Under the pieces are notes generated by a model. It worked only from the letters and a program-made list of their open reading frames with translations. It was not told the origin of the DNA and searched no databases. DNA of 64,000 nucleotides from Candidatus Aalborgicola bjergmarkensis (GTDB lineage Bacteria; Pseudomonadota; Gammaproteobacteria; Burkholderiales; Burkholderiaceae_C), in NCBI GenBank assembly GCA_016708725.1, contig JADJFE010000030.1:62001-126000 (forward strand), written 5' to 3'. Of this stretch, positions 53,447-61,600 are shown piece after piece; within the stretch, counting starts at the first letter, position 1, and every line of letters starts with the position of its first letter. The position numbers and the translations under genes were made by a program.

Positions 53447-54752
53447 CCACACCGACAATACTGACCGCAACCTGCAACTTTTTCAACGCGCCCAGAAAAT
53501 CATCCCTGGCGGCGTGAACTCCCCGGTGCGCGCCTTTCGCGCCGTGGGCGGAACACCCCGGTTTGTGGCGCGTGCACAAGGCGCCTATTTCTGGGATGCC
53601 AATGGCAAGAAATACATCGACTACATCGGTTCATGGGGCCCCATGATTCTGGGCCACGGACACCCTACTGTCCAGGAGGCCGTGCGCAAGGCGGCTCTTG
53701 ACGGATTTTCATTCGGTGCCCCCACCGAACGCGAAATCGAACTCGCTGAAGAAATCTTGCGCCACGTGCCCAGCATGGACATGGTGCGACTGGTAAGCAG
53801 CGGGACCGAAGCCGGTATGAGCGCCATTCGTCTGGCACGCGGCGCAACCGGACGCAACAAACTCATCAAATTTGAAGGTTGCTACCACGGCCACGCCGAT
53901 GCACTTCTGGTCAAGGCCGGCTCTGGCCTGGCCACCTTTGGCAACCCCACGAGTGCTGGAGTCCCACCAGAGGTGGTGCAGCACACCCTGGTGCTGGAAT
54001 ACAACAACATAGAACAATTGGAACAGGCCTTTGCCCTGCATGGCAAGGATCTGGCCTGTCTGATCATCGAACCCATTGCCGGGAACATGAACTTTGTGCG
54101 CGCCACTGTGCCCTTCATGCAACGCTGCCGGGAGTTATGCACCCAACACGGCGCATTGTTCATTTTTGATGAAGTCATGACCGGGTTTCGCGTGGCCCTG
54201 GGTGGCGCGCAGAGCATCTATGCATCAAGCATTCCGGGATTTGCGCCAGACATGACCGTCATGGGAAAGGTCATCGGCGGAGGCATGCCACTAGCCGCGT
54301 TCGGCGGCAAACGCGCTATCATGGAACATCTCGCGCCGCTGGGGCCCGTGTACCAGGCCGGCACCCTGTCTGGCAATCCGGTGGCTACTGCCTGCGGCTT
54401 GGCAACCCTGCGCGCAATCAGCCAACCAGGTTTCTTTGAGGCCCTCAGCGCCAGAACCCGGCTACTGATGCATGGTCTGAAAAACGCCGCCAACCAGGCT
54501 GGCATTCCCTTTTGCGTGGATAGCGAAGGCGGCATGTTTGGCTTTTTCCTGCTCGATACCTTGCCGCAAAACTATGCCCAGGTCATGCGTACCGATGCAC
54601 AACGTTTCAACACGCTGTTCCACGGGCTTCTGGATCGTGGCGTGTACGTTGCCCCGGCCCTGTACGAAGCCGGTTTCGTCAGCGCGGCACATACCGATGA
54701 CGACATCGCAGCCACCATTGAAGCGGCTACCGATGTCTTTCAAAAGCTATAA
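53430..54752 (+). CDS. hemL: Glutamate-1-semialdehyde 2,1-aminomutase
   Basis: About 440 residues from the ATG at 53430; a longer frame runs back into thiD. The PLP enzyme has IIPGGVNSPVRAFRAVGG, VSSGTEAGMSAIRLARG, IFDEVMTGFRVALGG, and the lysine that holds PLP in TVMGKVIGGGMPLAAFGG. It makes 5-aminolevulinate in tetrapyrrole synthesis by the C5 route. Confidence 0.97.
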   Translation: MTHDTDHTDNTDRNLQLFQRAQKIIPGGVNSPVRAFRAVGGTPRFVARAQGAYFWDANGKKYIDYIGSWGPMILGHGHPTVQEAVRKAALDGFSFGAPTEREIELAEEILRHVPSMDMVRLVSSGTEAGMSAIRLARGATGRNKLIKFEGCYHGHADALLVKAGSGLATFGNPTSAGVPPEVVQHTLVLEYNNIEQLEQAFALHGKDLACLIIEPIAGNMNFVRATVPFMQRCRELCTQHGALFIFDEVMTGFRVALGGAQSIYASSIPGFAPDMTVMGKVIGGGMPLAAFGGKRAIMEHLAPLGPVYQAGTLSGNPVATACGLATLRAISQPGFFEALSARTRLLMHGLKNAANQAGIPFCVDSEGGMFGFFLLDTLPQNYAQVMRTDAQRFNTLFHGLLDRGVYVAPALYEAGFVSAAHTDDDIAATIEAATDVFQKL

Positions 54753-54796
54753 ATAGTAGAGCTACTCCCGCACGCAATACGGGCGCTACAGCCCAT
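54745..54796 (+). repeat. Stem-loop intergenic repeat (family member)
   Basis: AGCTATAAATAGTAGAGCT is followed by ACTCCCG, nine bases and CGGGCGCTAC. CCCG pairs with CGGG and GTAG with CTAC, giving a two-part stem-loop. The same design in the reverse direction is found at 20181-20219. It starts within the last codons of hemL. Confidence 0.65.
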
Positions 54797-54828
54797 TTCA
54801 ACCGATTTTTTTATTTCAGGGGTTCGCA

Positions 54829-55653
54829 TTGGACGGTATTGTGCTGGTAAAGGCCGCCATCATGGGATTGGTCGAAGGATTGACGGAATTTTTGCCGATT
54901 TCATCCACCGGCCACCTGATTCTGGCCGGTGCCTTGTTGAATTTCGACGACGAACGCGCCAAAGTATTCGAGATTGCCATTCAGTCTGGTGCCATTCTGG
55001 CGGTGATCCTTGTGTACTGGCAAAAAATCCGCGACACGCTGGTCAACCTGGGCAGCAGCCGTCGGGCGCAGCGTTTTGTGGCCAATGTGGCCGTCGGTTT
55101 TTTGCCCGCAGCCCTGGTGGGACTGGCGGCGTACAAGATGATCAAAGCCCATTTATTTAACCCCGGCGTGGTGGCCGGGGCATTTATCGTAGGTGGATTG
55201 ATCATTCTGTGGGTGGAGAAAATCGCCCACCCCAAAGTGCGCATCCAGCATATTGACGATATGTCCGGGCTGGATGCGCTCAAGGTGGGACTCGTGCAGT
55301 GCCTGGGCATGATCCCTGGCACCAGCCGCAGCGGCGCTACCATCATCGGCGGCATGCTGCTGGGCCTGTCACGCAAGGTTGCGGCGGAGTTCTCGTTCTT
55401 CCTGGCAATTCCCACCCTGGTGGGCGCCGGGGCATACAGCCTCTACAAAGAACGCGCCCTCCTGAGCATGGCCGACCTACCACTGTTTACCGTCGGTTTT
55501 GTGATGTCGTTCATCAGCGCCTGGCTATGCATTCGCTGGCTGCTGCGTTTTATTGCCACGCACAGTTTTGTAGGTTTTGCGTATTACCGCATTGCTTTTG
55601 GCGTGGTCGTGCTGGCCACCGCCTGGAGTGGCACCATACACTGGACGGCCTAA
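54829..55653 (+). CDS. uppP: Undecaprenyl-diphosphate phosphatase
   Basis: 274 residues with multiple membrane segments. The two active-site blocks of the BacA/UppP family are VEGLTEFLPISSTGHLILAG and MIPGTSRSGATIIGGMLLGL. It recycles the lipid carrier for peptidoglycan and O-antigen. The start codon is TTG at 54829, with AGGGG about eight bases upstream. It ends in a convergent 4-bp overlap with the giant repeat gene. Confidence 0.95.
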   Translation: MDGIVLVKAAIMGLVEGLTEFLPISSTGHLILAGALLNFDDERAKVFEIAIQSGAILAVILVYWQKIRDTLVNLGSSRRAQRFVANVAVGFLPAALVGLAAYKMIKAHLFNPGVVAGAFIVGGLIILWVEKIAHPKVRIQHIDDMSGLDALKVGLVQCLGMIPGTSRSGATIIGGMLLGLSRKVAAEFSFFLAIPTLVGAGAYSLYKERALLSMADLPLFTVGFVMSFISAWLCIRWLLRFIATHSFVGFAYYRIAFGVVVLATAWSGTIHWTA

Positions 55654-58600
55654 GTTTTCTTGCCCAGTGCCAAGGCAATGGTGCCCATCTCATCGGCACG
55701 CTCCGGCACACCCAGTCGCAGGTTCGCAACAGGAACGCTGGTACTGCCACCCAAGGACCGTCCGTTGGCATCAAAGCGAGACAGCGCAGCAAGCATATCC
55801 GCAGTAGTACCAGGAATGCCGCGCTCATGGGTCGGGTGTTTTGCTGCCTGCAGCAAGCCTTCTCCTGGCGCAGGACTGGCGGAAAACGCCGCCAGGGCAT
55901 CCACCAGACTGGCAACACCCGCACGTACATCTGGCGCCAGGGTGTCCCCGCTGGCTGCACCCCCGCCGGTCACAAACCACACATCGGCCATGGTATGGGA
56001 GGCGCCATCGCTGGTCTGGTAACTCGATATCAAACCAACCAGATTGCCATTGTCAATGACTGCACTCGGGCTGGCGTTCAGATGCAACTGCTGGATGTCC
56101 AAATCAACCAGCGCGTGCAGTTCAGCGGCATCGTTTGCACCATCCGAATTGCTGTCAACCCAGACTTTCAGATCGCCGAAATTGGCGTCTTCAGCACTGA
56201 TGACGCCATCATGGTTGGTGTCGAGTTCCGCCAGTGCAATATAGCCGTTGGCAGCACGTTCGCCCGTAGCCAGCAGCGTGGAGGAGCCAAACAACTCAGA
56301 ACCATCATTGATCTGTCCATCGCGGTTGCGATCCAGCACCAGCAAACCATCACCCGGCTCCACCCAGCCGGTATGGACTTTTTCCCCGGAGGCAAGAAGG
56401 TCAAACATCACGCCTCGGTCGATGCTCTGGGACAGAATTCCGTTGCCATTAAGGTCCAGGATTAGGGGTGTTTGCGGCAAGACCAATTGTTGGTCTGCAC
56501 TCAGGGCCGCCAATTGTGTCGTAGTCATAGCCAGCACCTGCGCATCGCTCAGGGCCGCCAACTGATCAGCACTCAACACAGCCAGGTCGCGCGTTTCAAT
56601 CACGCGTACCTGCTGGGTGTTCAACACCTGTATCTGATCTGTAGTCAATGCAGCAAAGCCGGAAGTGCTCAAAGCTTTGATTGCTGCAGTGCTCAGTTCG
56701 GCAATATCCGCCGTTTCGAATGCTGCCACCTGCTCCCCACTCAAGACTGCTACCTGTTTGGTAGTTAACGCCACCACCTGATCTGTACCCAATGCAATGA
56801 TCTGCATGGTTGTGAGAACTGCCACATCGCGCGTTTCCAGTGCCGCAATCTGCCTAGTATTCAAGACGGCAATCTGATCAACGGTCAACGCCGCCACCGC
56901 CGCAGTGCTCAACGCCACGATGGCCGACGTCCCTAGCGCTGCAATATCCGCAGTCTCGAATGCTGCCGCCTGTACCCCACTCAAGGCCGCCACCTGCTTG
57001 GTAGTCAATGCCACCGCCTGCCCCGTACCCAAAGCAATGATCTGATCCGCTGAGAGTACCGCGACATCCCGCGTCTCCAATGCCGCAATCTGGCTGGTGT
57101 TCATTGCAGCAATCTGATCAACGGTCAACGCTGCCACCGCCGCCGTGTTCAGCGCCACAATGGCCGACGTTCCCAGCGCAGCAATATCCGCCGTCTCCAG
57201 TGCCGCTGCTTGCTCAGCGCTCAAGGCTTCCACCTGCCTAGTGGTCAACGCCGCCACCTGCCCCGTACCCAAAGCAATGATCTGATCCGCTGAGAGTACC
57301 GCAACATCCCGCGTCTCCAATGCCGCAATCTGGCTGGTGTTCATTGCAGCAATCTGATCAACGCTCAAGGCAGCTACTGCCGCCGTGTTCAACGCCACCA
57401 CCTGCGACGCGGTCAGGGCCGCCACCTGCGCAGTGCTCATGACAATCACCTTGTCGCCATCCAGTGCTGCAATACTGCTGGTGCTCAACGCACTGATGGT
57501 CGCCGTACCCAGCTGCTCCAATGGCAAAATGCCCGCAACGTACAGCGCCGAAGCCTGCGCCGTGGTCAGGGCCGCAACTTGCGCCGTGTTCATGGTAGCT
57601 ACCTGCTGCTGGCTCATTACGACCAGATCGCGTGTTTCAATTGCCGCAACCTGTCTGGTGCTCAGGACAGAAATCTGGTCAACAGTCAATGCCGCTACCG
57701 CCGCCGTGTTCAGCGCCATGATGGCCGCCGTACCAAAAACAGCAAGGTCTGCTGCTTCCAATGCCGCAGCCTGTGTCTCACTCAACACCGCAACTTGGGC
57801 TGTAGTCAAGGCCGCTGCCTGCTTCGTGTCCAGGGCAATGACTTGATCGGCTGAGAGTACCGCAACATCCCGCGTCTCCAATGCCGCAATCTGGCTGGTG
57901 TTCATTGCACCCATCTGACCAACGGTCAACGCTGCCACCGCCGCCGTGTTCAGCGCCGCAATGGCCGACGTTCCCAGCGCAGCAATATCCGCTGTCTCCA
58001 GTGCCGCTGCCTGCTCAGCGCTCAAGATGGCAAGCTGCCTTGTGGTCAACGCTGCTGCCTGTTTCGTACCCAAGGCAATGATCTGATCCGCTGAGAGCAC
58101 CGCAACATCCTGCGTCTCCAACGCCGCAATCTGGCTGGTGCTCATGGCAGCAATCTGATCAACGCTCAACGCTGCCACTGCCGCCGCGTTCAGCGCCACC
58201 ACCTGCGATGTGGTCAGGGCCGCCACCTGCGCCGTGCTCATGACAATCACCTTGTCGCCATCCAGTGCTGCAATACTACTGGTGCTCAACGCACTGATGG
58301 TCGCCGTACCCAACTGCTCCAGGGGCAAAACGCCCGCAGCGTACAGCACGGAAGCCTGCGCCGTGGTCAAGGCTGCCATTTGCGCCGTGTTCATGGCAGC
58401 TATCTGCTGCTGGCTCATTACCGCCAGATCGCGTGTTTCAATTGCCACAATCTGTCTGGTGCTCAGGACAGGAATCTGGTCAACCGTCAAGGCCGCTACC
58501 GCCGCCGTGTTCAGCGCCATGATGGCCGCCGTACCGAAAACAGCAAGGTCTGCTGCTTCCAATGCCGCAGCCTGTGTCTCACTCAACACCGCAACTTGGG

Positions 58601-61600
58601 CTGTAGTCAGGGCCGCTGCCTGCTTCGTGCTCAGGGCAATGACCTGATCGGTGGAGAGCACTACCACATCCCGCGTCTCCAACGCCGCAATCTGGCTGGT
58701 ATTCATTGCACCCATCTGATCAACGGTCAATGCTGCCACCGCCGCCGTGTTCAGCGCCGCAATGGCCGACGTTCCCAGCGCAGCAATATCCGCTGTCTCC
58801 AGTGCCGCTGCCTGCTCAGCGCTCAAGATGGCAAGCTGCCTTGTGGTCAACGCTGCTGCCTGTTTCGTACCCAAGGCAATGATCTGCTCGGCAGAAAGTA
58901 CCGCAACGTCCCGCGTTTCCAATGCCGCGATCTGGTTGGTGTTCATTGCAGCCATCTGATCAACGCTCAAGGCAGCTACTGCCGCCGTGTTCAGCGCCAC
59001 CACCTGCGATGTGGTCAGGGCCGCCACCTGCGCCGTGCTCATGACAATCACCTTGTCGCCATCCAGTGCAGCAATGCTGCTGGTGCTCAACGCACTGATG
59101 GTCGCCGTGCCCAACTGCTCCAGCGGCAAAACGCCCGCAGCGTACAGCACGGAAGCCTGCGCCGTGGTCAAGGCTGCCATTTGCGCCGTGTTCATGGCAG
59201 CTATCTGCTGCTGGCTCATTACCGCCAGATCGCGTGTTTCAATTGCCACAATCTGTCTGGTGCTCAGGACAGGAATCTGATCAACAGTCAAGGCCGCTAC
59301 CGCCGCCGTGTTCAGCGCCATGATGGCCGCTGTACCGAAAACCGCAAGGTCAGCTGGTTCCAATGCCGCAGCCTGTGTCCCACTCAACACCGCAACTTGG
59401 GCTGTAGTCAGAGCCGCTGCCTGCTTCGTGCTCAGGGCAATGACCTGATCGGTGGAGAGCACTGCCACATCCCGCGTCTCCAATGCCGCAATCTGGCTGG
59501 TGTTCATTGCACCCATCTGATCAACTGTCAACGCTGCCACCGCCGCCGTGTTCAGCGCCGCGATGGCCGATGTCCCTAGCACAGCAATATCCGTCGTCTC
59601 CAGTGCCGCCGCCTGCTCAGCGCTCAAGATGGCAAGCTGACTTGTGGTCAACGCCGCCACCTGCCTCGTACCCAAAGCAATGATCTGCTCCGCTGAGAGT
59701 ACGGCCACATCCCGCGTCTCCAATGCCGCGATCTGGTTGGTGTTCATGGCAGCCATCTGATCAACGGTCAAGGCTGCCACCGCCGCCGCGTTCAGCGCCG
59801 CCACCTGCGCTGTGGTCAGGGCCGCCACCTGCGCCGTGCTCATGGCCGCCACCTTGTCGCCATCCAGTGCTGCAATACTGCTGGTGCTCAACGCACTGAT
59901 GGTCGCCGTACCCAGCTGCTCCAACGGCAAAATGCCCGCAACGTACAGCACCGAAGCCTGCGTCGTCGTCAAGGCAGCGATTTGCGCTGTAGTCATGGCA
60001 GCTATCTGCTGCTGATTCATTACCGCCAGATCGCGTGTTTCGATTGCCACAACCTGTCTGGTGTTCAGGACAGGAATCTGCTCAACCGTCAATGCCGCTA
60101 CCGCCGCCGTGTTCAGCGCCATGATGGCCGCTGTACCGAAAACCGCAAGGTCAGCTGGTTCCAATGCCGCAGCCTGTGTCTCACTCAACACCGCAACTTG
60201 GGCTGTAGTCAAGGCCGCTGCCTGCTTCGTGCTCAGGGCAATGACCTGATCGGCTGAGAGCACCGCAACATCCCGCGTCTCCAATGCCGCAATCTGGTTA
60301 GTGTTCATTGCACCAATCTGATCAACGGTCAACGCTGCCACCGCCGCCGTGTTCAGCGCCGCCACCTGCGATGTGGTCAGGGCCGCCACTTGCGCCGTAC
60401 CCAAAGCAACCACCTTATCACCATCAAGTGCAGCAATACTCGAGGTGCTCAAGGTGCTGATGGTCGCCGTACCAAGCTGCTCTAACGGCAGAAGTCCCGC
60501 AGCATACAGTGCGGAAGTTTGCACCGTATTCATGGCCGCGATTTGCGCCGTATTCATGGCCTCGACCTGCTGCAGACTCATGACTACCAGGTCGCGCGTT
60601 TCAATTGCCACAACCTGCATGGTACTCAAGACAGCAACCTGATCCACTGTTAATGCCGCCACCGCCGCCGTGCTTAACGCCACCACCTGGGCTGTACCCA
60701 AAGCAGCCACCTGGTCTGTGCTCAGGGAGACTATCTGATCACCGTCAAGCGCCGCAATGCTGGCTGTGCTCAACACACTGATGGCTGTTGTACTCAGTTG
60801 CTCCAACGGCAGTGCGCCTGATGCGTACAGTATGGTAGTCTGTGCCGTAGTCAGGGCTGCAATTTGTGTCGTGCTCATGGCCGCGACCTGCGTCGCGTTC
60901 AGCACGGTAACATCGCTGGTTTCAATCGCTTGAATCTGACTGGTGCTCAAGGCAGCAATCTGATCGTTTGTCAGCGCAGCCACCGCAGCCGTATTCAACG
61001 CCACAATCTGAAGTGCGTCCAATGCAAGCACCTGGGTTGTGCTCAGGGAAGTTATCTGATCGCTATCAAGTGCTGCGATGCTGGCTGTACTCAACACACT
61101 AATGGTTGCCGGATTAAGCTGCGCGACGGACAGCAGACCTGCACCGTACAACAAGCTTGCCTGAGCGGTAGTCAATGCTGCTACCTGAGCCGTATTCATG
61201 GCGGCCACCTGCTCTGAGTTCAGCACAACAATATCGCGGGTTTCCATTGCCTGAATCTGGCTGGTGCTCAAAGCACCAATCTGATCGCTCGTCAACGTGG
61301 CTACCGCCGCCTCACTCAAAGCCTCCACCTGGGCACTGGTCAAGGCGAGTATCTGCTCCGTGTTGAACGCAAGCACCTGATCCGGCGTCATCACCGCCAA
61401 ATCCCTGGATCCCATAGCCACAATTTGCTGGGTACCCAAAGCTGCAATCTGGTCCGTCGTCAACGTCACCACGGCCGCCGTACTCAACGCTGCTATGGCC
61501 GCTGTGTTCAAAACGGCAAGACCAGCCGGGCTCAAGGCTGCAGCCTGGACATCACTCAGGACGGCAATCTGGCTGGTTTTCAGTGCTGCCGCCTGGGCCG

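Noticed and set aside
58380..59579. Long open frame (399 codons) on the plus strand and several shorter ones inside the giant repeat gene
   Set aside because: They are mirror frames of the regular minus-strand repeat: the repeat lacks stop codons in the opposite frame. Their histidine/arginine/cysteine-rich sequence resembles no known protein.
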